A stretch of DNA of 64,000 bases from Ignavibacteria bacterium (GCA_026417135.1 JAOADV010000007.1:1-64000), one strand, 5' to 3'. Numbered from the stretch's first letter, positions 41,257-51,543 are shown. Notes: a model not told the origin generated them from the sequence alone. Made by a program: numbers and translations.

Positions 41257-41905
41257 TTAGTTTTGCATCGTTTAGCAAGAAGTTAAACCAGTTTTCCAGA
41301 CCTTCGCCAGTTCGACACGATACTTCGAAGATTTTTAAATTGCCATTGATTGCCAAAGCGTTTTCTTTTAACTTGGCGATGGAAAATTCAAGAAAAGGAA
41401 GTAAATCGATTTTATTTATGATAAGCACATTAGAATTGCGAAACATAACCGGATACTTCAATGGTTTGTCTTCTCCTTCGGTTGTGCTTATCAATGTTAT
41501 TTTCATTTTCTCCCCAAGCTGGAATTCTGCTGGGCATACCAAATTCCCAACATTTTCGATAAATAATATCTCAATTTGTTCATTCTCGATTTGAGTGAAA
41601 GCGTTGCGAACGAGTGTAGCATCCAAATGGCAAGCTCCGTTTGTTACAATTTGAACAACTGGGACATTCAAAGCATCGATTCTTTGTGCGTCCAAGCTTG
41701 TTTGCAAATCGCCAGTGATAACTGCGAAATTAATTTTAGACTTTAATTTTTCTATGGTTCTTTCGATTAGACTTGTTTTTCCCGACCCTGGCGAGCTTAC
41801 CAGGTTGTACGCTGTAATTCCTTTTTCTGCGAAAAGCTTCTTATTCGATAAGGCTATTTCGTCGTTCTTTTGTAGAATTTTCCTTTCTATGGTAATTACA
41901 CTCAT
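41234..41905 (-). CDS. hypB: Hydrogenase nickel incorporation GTPase HypB
   Basis: NLVSSPGSGKTSLIERTIE P-loop; VITGDLQTSLDAQRI; NGACHLDATLV; FIENVGNLVCPAEFQLGE; INKIDLLP. Confidence 0.96.
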   Translation of the reverse strand: MSVITIERKILQKNDEIALSNKKLFAEKGITAYNLVSSPGSGKTSLIERTIEKLKSKINFAVITGDLQTSLDAQRIDALNVPVVQIVTNGACHLDATLVRNAFTQIENEQIEILFIENVGNLVCPAEFQLGEKMKITLISTTEGEDKPLKYPVMFRNSNVLIINKIDLLPFLEFSIAKLKENALAINGNLKIFEVSCRTGEGLENWFNFLLNDAKLNAAKNQA

Positions 41906-41930
41906 ATAAATCTAAATTAAATAAATAACT

Positions 41931-42275
41931 TCATTCAAGAGTAACAATTTCAACAACTTTTGAATCTAACCCAGACAAAATTTCGACATTACTACTTGAA
42001 CAGTTGGGACAAACAAAAAATGGGTAATCGGGTTGAGAAATTTCAGCACAATCAATACATTTGAATTTTAGCGGTTTTAAATCGAAATCGAGCTTTGCAC
42101 CTTCGAACTGCGTTCCTTGTACGAGTATTTCGAAACACATTTCTAAGGATTCTGGAACAATGTTGGAGAATTCCCCAACTTCCAACTTGATAGATTTGAC
42201 AATTGTTCCGTCAGAATTTGGAACAAAAGATTTAGCTATATTAATTATTTCTTGAGCAAAAACAAGCTCGTGCAT
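41931..42275 (-). CDS. hypA: Hydrogenase nickel incorporation protein HypA
   Basis: MHELVFAQEIINIA N-terminus and zinc motif CIDCAEISQPDYPFFVCPNCSSSNVEILSG. Confidence 0.94.
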   Translation of the reverse strand: MHELVFAQEIINIAKSFVPNSDGTIVKSIKLEVGEFSNIVPESLEMCFEILVQGTQFEGAKLDFDLKPLKFKCIDCAEISQPDYPFFVCPNCSSSNVEILSGLDSKVVEIVTLE

Positions 42276-42320
42276 TTAGTAATGCCTTGAATAGAAAATT
42301 AAGTTAAGTAAAATTACAAT

Positions 42321-43811
42321 TTATGAATTATTTACTAATTTTTTTATTACCTTTCCTTCCGAATTGTAAATAGTTGCTACAAGCGGAATTGTTCCTGGCA
42401 AAGAGTGAGTTGCACAACCGTGGCAAGGGTCGTACGCACGAAAAGCCATTTCAATCATATTGAGTAATCCATCGTTGACGATACCATTTTTTATCAAAGC
42501 TTTGGCACTTTTTTCGACACTCATTGCGATACGCGCAGAATTATTTTGTGTTGCAACTATGAGATTTGCTTTTTGGATTAAACCAAGCTCGTCGGTTTCA
42601 TAGTGATGTATCAGAGTTCCTCTAGGGGCTTCGATAACGCCTATACCGACAGAAGGTTCCTTCAGTGGCTTTGGTATATTTCTAATGTCGGTGCTGGTTA
42701 TCTCGGGGTCTTCGAGTAATTCATTTATTCTTTCTGCTGCATATAAAATTTCGACTACTCTTGCCCAATGGTTTGCAAGCGTAAAGTGGACTGGTTTTCC
42801 ACCAAGTGTTTCATACATTTCGTTCATTGCCTTTTGAGCAAGCGGGGTCGCCATTCCATCAGATGCATTCAATCTTGCTAATGGGGCTACTGAATAAATG
42901 CTCGTTCCATCGCCATCGACAAATCCTTTCCATCCAAGCGGACGTATATAACAGAATTTATCGTAACTCCATGGTTCAACGTGTTCGGCAATATACTCCA
43001 AATAATTGTGTATGTGGAATTTTGCAAATTCATTCCCATTGGGGTCGACAACTCTTAGCTTCCCATCATAAAAATTAACACAGTTATTTTCGTCGACTAA
43101 ACCCATATAGTTTGTTTTGTGGTAATATGCATCGGAGGTGATTAATTTAACATATTCTTGATTGGACAGAACAATATTTTTGAAAACTTCAAGTGTGAAT
43201 TGTGCGAATTCTAAAGCTTCTTTTGCTACTTCTTTGAATCTTGGTAGTTCTTCTTTTGCAATTCCTTTGGAAACGCCACCGGGTAAACCAAGAACTGGAT
43301 GTATAACCTTCCCTCCCAAGTAAGTTATTAAATCCCTTAATTTACGACGCATAGATATAACTTTTTTTCCAACTTCGAGCCCGACTTTGCCAATAACTCC
43401 GACAACATTTCTTTGTTCTTTTGGTGCGTCGGGTCCAACTATAAAATCTGGGCCACCTAAGACATAGACGTGGAGAGCGTGGTCTTCGACCATAAAAATG
43501 TTATATACGAGTTCTCGGATTTTCTTTGCCGTGGGTGTCGGTTCGACTTTGTAGAGGTCGTCGAGCGCCTTAGTCGAAACCATATGGTGTGCGGTTGGGC
43601 ATACCCCACAGATTCTGCTCGTTATCTGGGGCATATCTTCGGCTGGTCGACCTTTGCAAAAAACTTCGAAACCGCGAAGTTCGGGTACCATAAAATAAGC
43701 TCTTTCAACATTGCCTTGGTCGTCGAGGAAAATTTCTATTTTCCCGTGACCTTCGAGCCTTGTAATAGGGTCTATTGTAATTTTTTTCTCTGTCCTCATT
43801 GTAAACTCCAT
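42321..43811 (-). CDS. mvhA: NiFe hydrogenase large subunit, MvhA-like (group 3c-like)
   Basis: L1 motif RICGVCPTAHH, L2 motif DPCHGCATH followed by a 27-aa C-terminal extension; ITIDPITRLEGHGKIEIFLD. Confidence 0.92.
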   Translation of the reverse strand: MEFTMRTEKKITIDPITRLEGHGKIEIFLDDQGNVERAYFMVPELRGFEVFCKGRPAEDMPQITSRICGVCPTAHHMVSTKALDDLYKVEPTPTAKKIRELVYNIFMVEDHALHVYVLGGPDFIVGPDAPKEQRNVVGVIGKVGLEVGKKVISMRRKLRDLITYLGGKVIHPVLGLPGGVSKGIAKEELPRFKEVAKEALEFAQFTLEVFKNIVLSNQEYVKLITSDAYYHKTNYMGLVDENNCVNFYDGKLRVVDPNGNEFAKFHIHNYLEYIAEHVEPWSYDKFCYIRPLGWKGFVDGDGTSIYSVAPLARLNASDGMATPLAQKAMNEMYETLGGKPVHFTLANHWARVVEILYAAERINELLEDPEITSTDIRNIPKPLKEPSVGIGVIEAPRGTLIHHYETDELGLIQKANLIVATQNNSARIAMSVEKSAKALIKNGIVNDGLLNMIEMAFRAYDPCHGCATHSLPGTIPLVATIYNSEGKVIKKLVNNS

Positions 43812-43827
43812 TTATTTTTTAGTAATG

Positions 43828-44796
43828 CTACAAATTTAATCTTCTGTGTAATGTCGATTTTGCAAGTCCATAGCGATAGAAAGTTCCAACAGGGTCGGGG
43901 ATTCCATTTAAGATTTCATCGATTTCTGGTTCGGTTTTTGCATCAACGGAAGAGGCTATCGAAGATAAAAATTTAGCCCCGTGGTCTCGAACTCGTGATG
44001 TTGGTCCAAAGCAGCCAGAGCAAGGCATATTTCCACCGATACAAAGAGCCTCGCATCCACTTCGAGTTGCTGGTCCCATACATATCAAGCCTTGGGCTAA
44101 AAAGCATAGCTCGGGGTCTATTTCTACTAAATGCGGTCGCTTAAACTCTTTGAATTGTAAATCAGTTGGTTTCGTATCTTTACGAGGACACTCGTCGCAA
44201 AGTGCTACATCTGGCGAAAGAACAGTTCCTTTTGGTGGCAAATTACCGGAAAGTAGTGTAACGAGTGCATTTTTTAATATCTTAGGTGTTGGTGGGCATC
44301 CGGGTATGTAATAATCAACGTCCACGACTTGGTCCAATGCGCGTACAGTTTCCCAAAGTACTGGAAGCTCGACTTCGCGACCATTTTCTTTTAGAATTGG
44401 CTGGGGGCGTGTTTCATCTGGATTAGAAACCGTTGGTGCTTCGCTATAAACATAGTTTTGAATAAGTTCCTTCCGAAATTCATTAGCCAGACTTGGTATG
44501 CCACCCATATGGGAACAAGCTCCATAAGCTATCATAATTTTGCTTTTCTTACGCAGAAGTTGTGCCATTTCGTATTGTTCTGAACTACGAATGGCACCAT
44601 TAATCATAGATACAAGAATTTCTCCGTCGGCAAACTTTTCAACATCGCTCCTTTTGAAATCCATAGCTACGGGCCAAAAAATAATATCGACATTTTCGAC
44701 GACGAAAAGAATATCTTCGGCTAAATCGACGACAGATTCCTCGCATCCACCACAAGATGCGCACCAGTACATTGCAACTTTTGGTTTCTCTGCCAT
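43828..44796 (-). CDS. mvhG: NiFe hydrogenase small subunit, MvhG-like
   Basis: YWCASCGGCEESVVDL; YGACSHMGGIPSL; PGCPPTPKIL; C-terminal Cys-rich GPATRSGCEALCIGGNMPCSGCFGPT. Confidence 0.92.
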   Translation of the reverse strand: MAEKPKVAMYWCASCGGCEESVVDLAEDILFVVENVDIIFWPVAMDFKRSDVEKFADGEILVSMINGAIRSSEQYEMAQLLRKKSKIMIAYGACSHMGGIPSLANEFRKELIQNYVYSEAPTVSNPDETRPQPILKENGREVELPVLWETVRALDQVVDVDYYIPGCPPTPKILKNALVTLLSGNLPPKGTVLSPDVALCDECPRKDTKPTDLQFKEFKRPHLVEIDPELCFLAQGLICMGPATRSGCEALCIGGNMPCSGCFGPTSRVRDHGAKFLSSIASSVDAKTEPEIDEILNGIPDPVGTFYRYGLAKSTLHRRLNL

Positions 44797-44799
44797 ATT

Positions 44800-45303
44800 T
44801 TATTCCTCCTTAATTTCCGAAGTTACTGGATGATGTTCAATTTCTTTTTTCAATTCTTCATATTTTTGTGGAAGAGCAAGTGGTCCGAGAGCCTTTACTT
44901 GGTTGACCATCTCGTTAACTACTACCCGGACTCTATCGGCTTCCGAAGCTGAAATCCATTCCAAGCGTAGTCTTTCGGGCTCGATTCCAAAAGAGTTGAT
45001 TACTCTTTGAAGAAGACGGAACCGGCGTAAACATTTATAGTTACCTTCTTGGTAATGGCAATCTCCGGGGTGGCAACCACCAATTAAGACGCCATCGGCG
45101 CCTTTTGCGAATGAATCAAGTATGAATTGCGGGTCGACGCGGCCCGAGCACATTACTCGGATAATTCGAATATTTGGGGCATACTTAATGCGCGAGACAC
45201 CAGCTGAATCCGCTGCTGTATAAGTACACCAATTGCAAAAGAATGCAACAATTTTTGGTTGCCATTCTTTTTGACCATTACCGTTTGATTTGTTCTCCAT
45301 CAT
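44800..45303 (-). CDS. mvhD: MvhD-like [2Fe-2S] electron-transfer subunit
   Basis: IVAFFCNWCTYTAADSAGVSRI; IIRVMCSGRVDPQFILDSFAKGADGVLIGGCHPGDCHYQEGNYK. Confidence 0.94.
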   Translation of the reverse strand: MMENKSNGNGQKEWQPKIVAFFCNWCTYTAADSAGVSRIKYAPNIRIIRVMCSGRVDPQFILDSFAKGADGVLIGGCHPGDCHYQEGNYKCLRRFRLLQRVINSFGIEPERLRLEWISASEADRVRVVVNEMVNQVKALGPLALPQKYEELKKEIEHHPVTSEIKEE

Positions 45304-47312
45304 ACTTCCTCCTCGTGATAAGTGTAATTTAAGACACCAACTATTTCACTAAATATTTCTTCATCTTCGAACAGATTCTGAACAATTGAACCAGATGGAC
45401 AAGCTGCAACGCAAGTGCCACATCCTTTACACAGAACTTCATTGATAAATGCTTTCTTTTTGTCTTCTAAGAATGAAATTGCAGTATATGGACACAATGG
45501 TATGCAAGACTTACAGCCCGAACAATCATCTTCGAGAACGAATGCAGTATTAGGTTCTATTTCAATGTATCCAGTATCTATCAATGTTAAAGCTTCGGCA
45601 GCAGCAGCTCCCGCTTGGGCAACTGTATCGGGTATATCTTTCGGTCCTTGGCAACAACCAGCAAGGAAGATACCGTCGGTAAATGTATTTACTGGTGCAA
45701 GCTTTGGATGTCTTTCGATATAAAAGCCTTCGGTTGAACAAGTGATATTGAACATTCTTCGTATTTCTTGGGCATCTGCTCTCGGTTCTAAACCAATCGA
45801 AAGTACAACCATATCGACCGGTACTTTAATAATTTCTCCGACCAAAGTGTCTTCTGCTTTAACTACAAGTTTTCCGCAACATCCATTTGAGGTATCGGGA
45901 TAAATATCTGCAACCCTACCACGTATGAATTTAATCCCTTCTTCTTTCATTCTTATAAAGAATTCATCCATCATTTTTCCTGGAGTTCTTATGTCGATAT
46001 AAAAGTTATAGATTTCAGCTTCGGTTCTCTCTTTTAGAAGATGTGCCAGCTTAATTGAGTAAAGACAACAAACACGAGAACACCATTGGTTGGTGTTTTT
46101 GTCGCGAGAACCTACGCAATGTATAATTGCAATTGATTTTGGTCGGGTTCCATCTCTTAATACTATTTGCCCTTGCGTTGGTCCAGATGCATTAATTAGC
46201 CGTTCTACTTCGAGTGCTGTGTAAACGTTGGGATATGTTCCGTAGCCGTAGTATGGTATTTTCTTTGGGTCGAAAGTTTGAAAGCCAGTTGCAATAATGA
46301 TTGTACCAACTTCGATTTCCTCTATCCGCTCTTTTTGAGTAAAGTCTATTGCGTTAGGTTCGCAAACTTCGACGCATGTTTGCTTGCATTTTCCAGATTT
46401 AAACTGTATGCAAGTTTCTGGGTCGATTACAACAAGTAGAGGAACTGCTTGCGGAAACGGAATGTAAACTGGTTTACGCTTTGAAAGACCAAGATTAAAT
46501 TCATCGTAAAAACGACCCTCTTTATAAACGCAAGCTTCGATACAATCGAGACACCCGATACATAAATCCTCGTTTATATATCTTGGCTTTCGTCGAACCT
46601 TAACTTTAAAGTTACCGACATAACCATCGACACCAATGACTTCGGAATAAGTCCACAAAGTAATATTAGGATGGTTTTTCACCGCTGTCATTTTTGGGGT
46701 TAGGATACAGGCTGCACAATCTAATGTTGGAAAAGTTTTATCGAACATAGCCATATGTCCACCGATAGAGGGTTCGCGTTCGACTAAATAAACTTTTTTC
46801 CCGGCGTTTGCAAGTGTTAGTGCAGCGTGTATTCCAGCAATACCTCCCCCAACAACAAGAACATCGGGGTGTATAGGAACTCTTTTTTGTTCTAAGGGCT
46901 TATGATAAACAACTCGGTAAATCGCTGCTCGGACTAAATCAATTGCTTTCTCGGTCGAGGCATAGGGGTCCAAGTGTACCCAAGAATTTTGTTCACGAGT
47001 GTTAACCATCTGGAAATAGAACTGGTTCAAGCCCGCTTGGGAGGAAGCGTTTCTAAAGGTTTTCTCGTGTAGGAATGGGGAACAAGCAGCAACTACAATT
47101 CTATTAAGGCCTAACTCTTTAATATCTTTTTGTATAAGTTCTTGCCCGGGGTCGGAGCACATATATTTATAATCTCTTGAAACAACTACTTTTGGTAGTT
47201 TTGATGCAAATTCTACGACTTTTTGAACATCTACGGTGGAGGCTATGTTAGTTCCGCAATGGCAAATATAAAAGCCAATGCGTATATCCTTATTGTTTCC
47301 TTGATTTGTCAT
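45300..47312 (-). CDS. hdrA: HdrA-like flavin/iron-sulfur subunit
   Basis: GFYICHCGTNIASTVDV; VVGGGIAGIHAALTLANAGKKVYLVEREPSIGGHMAMFDKTFPTLDCAACILTPKM; CIGCLDCIEAC; CSGCKSCIPLCPYTAI; CKGCGTCVAACPSGSI. Confidence 0.95.
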   Translation of the reverse strand: MTNQGNNKDIRIGFYICHCGTNIASTVDVQKVVEFASKLPKVVVSRDYKYMCSDPGQELIQKDIKELGLNRIVVAACSPFLHEKTFRNASSQAGLNQFYFQMVNTREQNSWVHLDPYASTEKAIDLVRAAIYRVVYHKPLEQKRVPIHPDVLVVGGGIAGIHAALTLANAGKKVYLVEREPSIGGHMAMFDKTFPTLDCAACILTPKMTAVKNHPNITLWTYSEVIGVDGYVGNFKVKVRRKPRYINEDLCIGCLDCIEACVYKEGRFYDEFNLGLSKRKPVYIPFPQAVPLLVVIDPETCIQFKSGKCKQTCVEVCEPNAIDFTQKERIEEIEVGTIIIATGFQTFDPKKIPYYGYGTYPNVYTALEVERLINASGPTQGQIVLRDGTRPKSIAIIHCVGSRDKNTNQWCSRVCCLYSIKLAHLLKERTEAEIYNFYIDIRTPGKMMDEFFIRMKEEGIKFIRGRVADIYPDTSNGCCGKLVVKAEDTLVGEIIKVPVDMVVLSIGLEPRADAQEIRRMFNITCSTEGFYIERHPKLAPVNTFTDGIFLAGCCQGPKDIPDTVAQAGAAAAEALTLIDTGYIEIEPNTAFVLEDDCSGCKSCIPLCPYTAISFLEDKKKAFINEVLCKGCGTCVAACPSGSIVQNLFEDEEIFSEIVGVLNYTYHEEEV

Positions 47313-47314
47313 AA

Positions 47315-48511
47315 TCAGTCCTCCATTGATTCCGATAATAATTCAACAATATCCTTGACAACCATTTTGTTTTCGTAGCCAGCAACTTTCAAAGCATCTT
47401 CGAATCGTGGAATTTCGTATGGACAGCCGACTGCAAGAATGTCTGCACCAGTTGCTATTGCTTCTCGAATTCTAATGTCGGAGAGTCGTTCCATATTTTG
47501 GGATTTAAAGTAGGTATCGAGCCACATTCCACCACCTCCGCCACCACAGCAAATTGAATTGATTCTATGGTGGAACATTTCGACTAATTTTATTCCGGGA
47601 ATTGCATTAAGCAAAGCTCTTGGCTCGTCGAAAAATCCATTGTGTCTTCCCAAACAACAAGAGTCGTGATAAGTAACAGAATAATTTAGCGGGCGAGTAA
47701 GCATTGATTTTAATTTGTCGTAGTATGGCATTAGGAAGGGAATAATGTGGTAGACTGGTTTTTTAAAACCATACATACGATAGCGGTAATTGAAGGCATC
47801 GAGCGCGTGTGGGTCCGAAGTTACGATTTTATTGAATGTATATTTTCCCAAAATGGAAATATTGTAGTCGATGAGTGCTTCGGCAAGTCCAGTTTCCCAT
47901 GCTAAAAGTCCACATTCCCCGGCGCTTCTTTCTTCGTTCCCTAAAATTGCGAAGTCGATTTCCAAGCGATTAAATATTTTTGCTATGGCTCGGCAAGTAT
48001 CTTGCCCTCGAGGATAATATGCTGGATAACTTTCGACAAACCAAAGAACATCGACTGGTCCGGGGTTCTGACTTAAAATGCGAACCGGATACTTGGAAGT
48101 AGCGACCCAGTTGGCTCTTTTCCTACCAGATTCGCCCATTGGATTGCCATAACGATAACTATTTTCGAGTGCTTTTTGTAATTCTGCAGGCAATGTAGGA
48201 AGCTTTAGTATGGTTTGCTCTTTAATTAGCTGCAACAATACCTCTGTAAGATGGATACCTCGTGGACATTTTGCCATACAAGCATAGCAATTGACACATT
48301 TCAACATACTATCTGTATCGGAGACTTTATCTGCCAAACCGTGGAGTAGCATTTCGATAATTCTTCGAGGAGGATATTTCATATATTCTCCGTGGGGACA
48401 GGTTCCAACACAAGTTCCGCATTGAATGCAAGTTAGTATTAATTTCCCCTCGCTTGTTTCGTAAATAGTTTCAAGTGTAACACCTTTAATTTCTTCAAGG
48501 TCTGCAATCAT
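47315..48511 (-). CDS. HdrBC/HdrD-like iron-sulfur protein with 2x[4Fe-4S] N-terminus and one intact CCG motif region
   Basis: CIQCGTCVGTCPHG ... CVNCYACMAKCPRG; YHDSCCLGRHNGFFDEPR ... INSICCGGGGGGMW. Confidence 0.88.
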   Translation of the reverse strand: MIADLEEIKGVTLETIYETSEGKLILTCIQCGTCVGTCPHGEYMKYPPRRIIEMLLHGLADKVSDTDSMLKCVNCYACMAKCPRGIHLTEVLLQLIKEQTILKLPTLPAELQKALENSYRYGNPMGESGRKRANWVATSKYPVRILSQNPGPVDVLWFVESYPAYYPRGQDTCRAIAKIFNRLEIDFAILGNEERSAGECGLLAWETGLAEALIDYNISILGKYTFNKIVTSDPHALDAFNYRYRMYGFKKPVYHIIPFLMPYYDKLKSMLTRPLNYSVTYHDSCCLGRHNGFFDEPRALLNAIPGIKLVEMFHHRINSICCGGGGGGMWLDTYFKSQNMERLSDIRIREAIATGADILAVGCPYEIPRFEDALKVAGYENKMVVKDIVELLSESMED

Positions 48512-48537
48512 AGTTTATCTCCTTTCTATAAATAAAT

Positions 48538-50568
48538 TTACTGTTCAATGGAATCCCAAACTAATTCTGCAATGTCTTTTACCGATAATTTTGCTTCGTA
48601 ACCAGTTGTTTTAACAGCATCTTGGAACATTGCTATATCTTTTGGACAAGCGACAACAAATGTACTAATGTTGTTTAGTGAAACAGCTTCGCGAATTCTA
48701 TTTTCGGCTGGTCTCTCTTTAACTGGGGTTTTGTCTTCCATCCAAATTCGACCACCGCCAGCACCGCAACAATAACTTTTTCTTCTATTACGGGGCATTT
48801 CTTTCAATTTTACACCTATTGCTTTAAGGATGTTCCTTGGCGGGTCGTATATTCCGTTATATCTTCCCAGATAGCAAGGGTCGTGGTAGGTTGCTTCGAT
48901 GTTTAATTTTTTGTTAATAGTTAACTTCTTTTCTTTGATGAGTTTCTCGATTAGCTCAGTGTAATGCAAAACCTCGATTTTTTCATTTGCTCCATTTCCG
49001 TTTAGCCAATACTCGTTTTTTAATGTATTATATGTGTGTGGGTCGGTTGTAACGATTTTTCTAAATTTAGCTTTTCCAAAAGACAACTGATTTTTTTCTT
49101 TTAAGAATTCGAACAAACCTTCTTCGCCAATTCGTCGCACATCGTTTCCGGAATTTTTCTCACCTTCGTATAATATACCAAAGTCCAAACCAGCTCTTTG
49201 GAAAATCATTGCAGTTTTTTGTGTAATGCTTTCCATTCTTGCATCATAAGCTGCGTAGTCCCCAGTGAACCAAAGGTATTCTACTTCCTCTTTGCGAGCA
49301 TCTTTAATCTTAAATTCAAGGCTCGAAGCCCATTTAGCTCTATTTCGTTCGGATTGACCAAAAGAGTTGCCATAGCGTTGAAGTTTTTGTAAAACATCTT
49401 GGACAGTTTGGTCCATTATTCCTTGATTAATGAGGAAGCGTCGCATATCGACAATCAACTTTGGATGCTCGATAAAAACTGGGCACATTTCTTCGCAAGC
49501 TCTACAAGTTGTGCAAGCCCAAAGTTCTGCGTCGGATATAATTTCGCCGTGTACCTTGCCTTCGCCGTTCGATGGTGAACCGTTTGATATTTTCTTCGGA
49601 TTGAAACTTATCAATACCTTTTCAAGCTTCAAGACAAGATTTTTTGGCGAAAGAGGTGTTCCACTATTATATGCTGGGCAAGCTTCTTGGCAACGGCCAC
49701 ACCAAATACAAGAATCAAGTTGTAAAAGCTGGCGCCAAGTAAATTCTGTGATTTTTTCAACCCCAGATTCATTTGCTGGGGAAAGGCTACCTATTTTCGA
49801 GGTATCTTTGAAAATCATATTGACGGAAGCAGAGAAGATATGAAACGCTTTTGTAAATGGTATTGAAGCGATGAACAAAAAAGATAGTAGCATATGTGTT
49901 GTCCAAAACCCCACGTGTAAATCTTGAAGGGTTGAGAGGGGCATAGAAGCAAAAAGTTTGGATAATTCGTTGCCAATAGGTGCCCAATGTTTCCAATAAG
50001 GATTTTGAACTGAAAGCCGAAGCCCTTCGACTACGAAACCAGTTGAAGCGATTAAGAAAAGAATTCCAAGCAAATAGAAGGAATCCCAACTAAAAGTTGG
50101 TTTAATTATAGTTTTAAGTTTTTCGGGCCTAAAAATATATCTTCTAATAAGCGCGATGATAATACCGACAATTAGGAGTATGCCGAAAATATCGAGAAAC
50201 AATTCGTAATATAGATAGAAATCCCCTTTAAGAAATTGGAAGCCAAAGAAAAGATGGGTAACATCCCAATCGACGGTTGCAATTATAGTTCCAATCAACA
50301 AGATAAACATTCCATAAAAAATTGTCAAGTGGAAAATCCCGGGGATGAATTCCGATATGATACGTTTCTGTATAATTGCTCCGTTGAACAAGGATTTAAT
50401 TCGTTGCCAAAGCGAAAGCAGAATTTTTTCGGGTCGACCGATACGCCATTTCTTTGTATGGCGAATAAAACCAACGGTGAATATGATAATAGAAAGAAAT
50501 CCCAATGCATATTGTAATATTTCCAGCCAATGAGGGATATTCCAAAATGTTGGCCTTACAGGTTCCAT
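48538..50568 (-). CDS. Membrane-bound HdrDE/EMO-like FeS oxidoreductase (NarI-like cytochrome b domain + 2x[4Fe-4S] + CCG domain)
   Basis: About six N-terminal TM helices with conserved His (SEFIPGIFHLTIFYGMF; DLHVGFWTTHMLLSF), CIWCGRCQEACPAYNSG, CTTCRACEEMCPVFIEHP, YHDPCYLGRYNGIYDPPR, KSYCCGAGGGRIW; directly upstream of hdr genes and downstream of etfA on the same strand. Confidence 0.88.
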   Translation of the reverse strand: MEPVRPTFWNIPHWLEILQYALGFLSIIIFTVGFIRHTKKWRIGRPEKILLSLWQRIKSLFNGAIIQKRIISEFIPGIFHLTIFYGMFILLIGTIIATVDWDVTHLFFGFQFLKGDFYLYYELFLDIFGILLIVGIIIALIRRYIFRPEKLKTIIKPTFSWDSFYLLGILFLIASTGFVVEGLRLSVQNPYWKHWAPIGNELSKLFASMPLSTLQDLHVGFWTTHMLLSFLFIASIPFTKAFHIFSASVNMIFKDTSKIGSLSPANESGVEKITEFTWRQLLQLDSCIWCGRCQEACPAYNSGTPLSPKNLVLKLEKVLISFNPKKISNGSPSNGEGKVHGEIISDAELWACTTCRACEEMCPVFIEHPKLIVDMRRFLINQGIMDQTVQDVLQKLQRYGNSFGQSERNRAKWASSLEFKIKDARKEEVEYLWFTGDYAAYDARMESITQKTAMIFQRAGLDFGILYEGEKNSGNDVRRIGEEGLFEFLKEKNQLSFGKAKFRKIVTTDPHTYNTLKNEYWLNGNGANEKIEVLHYTELIEKLIKEKKLTINKKLNIEATYHDPCYLGRYNGIYDPPRNILKAIGVKLKEMPRNRRKSYCCGAGGGRIWMEDKTPVKERPAENRIREAVSLNNISTFVVACPKDIAMFQDAVKTTGYEAKLSVKDIAELVWDSIEQ

Positions 50569-50571
50569 TGG

Positions 50572-51543
50572 TTATCCCTTTCTTTGTTTCAATTTTTCAG
50601 TAAGAATTGGAACAATTTCGAACAAGTCGCCAACTACTCCATAATGTGCAATATTAAATATAGGAGCTTTCGGGTCTGTATTAATTGCAAGTATTGTTTC
50701 AGAGTTTTTCATTCCTTCTTGATGTTCTGGTGCTCCACTAATGCCAAGAGCAAGATATAGTTTGGGTTTTACAATCATTCCAGATTTCCCTACTTGCCTT
50801 GTCAAGGGTAGCCACCCTTGGTCGACAACTGGACGGGAAGCGGAAACTGCACCACCAATTGCTTCGGCAAGCTCTTCGGCAATTTCGATATTATCTTTAT
50901 TTTGAATTCCTCTTCCGACCGAAACAAGTATATTTTCTTTCGTTATGTCGATATCTCCAAGTTCTGGTTCAATGTATTTTTTGAAAGATGGTTCGGGGAC
51001 AAAATCGGGAACTTCAAGCTCTTCGACTGGGGCGGTTCTGTCCGACTTTCCAGCGTCTAATGGGAAAGAACCGGGATATATTCCAACAATACCTTTGTTA
51101 TCGATAAGTTTAACTTCCGACAAAATCTTTCCGCCGTAGAGTTGGCTTGTTAGGAAAAGGTCCCCATTTTCGAATCTAAAAGTCTTGCAGAAGTTAATAA
51201 AAGGTAGGTCTAATCGCCTTGCAAGTATTGGTCCAACTCCGGCAGTGATATTCGTACAAGCAAGTAACAGTATCGAAGCTTGCTTTTGTTTGTAAACGTT
51301 CTCGACCAACTTTGCTGTTAGTTGTGGCGGAGTTATCTCTAATTTTTCGTCATCAAGCAATAGTACGGAGTCTGCCAATCCCAGGTTTGGTGTAAGTTTA
51401 CTTACGTCCTTTCCTATTACTAATGCAAGCAAAGGAACGTTTAGATGTTGGGCAATTTTCTTTCCGACACCTAACATTTCGTAGGTAATATCTACTATAT
51501 TACCTCGAAGATGCTCAACTAATACAATTACAGAATTGTTCAT
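50572..51543 (-). CDS. etfA: Electron transfer flavoprotein alpha subunit
   Basis: LVSVGRGIQNKDNIEIAEELAEAIGGAVSASRPVVDQGWLPLTRQVGKSGMIVKPKLYLALGISGAPEHQEGMKNSETILAINTDPKAPIFNIAHYGVVGDL. Confidence 0.97.
   Translation of the reverse strand: MNNSVIVLVEHLRGNIVDITYEMLGVGKKIAQHLNVPLLALVIGKDVSKLTPNLGLADSVLLLDDEKLEITPPQLTAKLVENVYKQKQASILLLACTNITAGVGPILARRLDLPFINFCKTFRFENGDLFLTSQLYGGKILSEVKLIDNKGIVGIYPGSFPLDAGKSDRTAPVEELEVPDFVPEPSFKKYIEPELGDIDITKENILVSVGRGIQNKDNIEIAEELAEAIGGAVSASRPVVDQGWLPLTRQVGKSGMIVKPKLYLALGISGAPEHQEGMKNSETILAINTDPKAPIFNIAHYGVVGDLFEIVPILTEKLKQRKG

Noticed and set aside
43470-43976. 168-aa plus-strand ORF
   Set aside because: Antisense to the hydrogenase large and small subunits.
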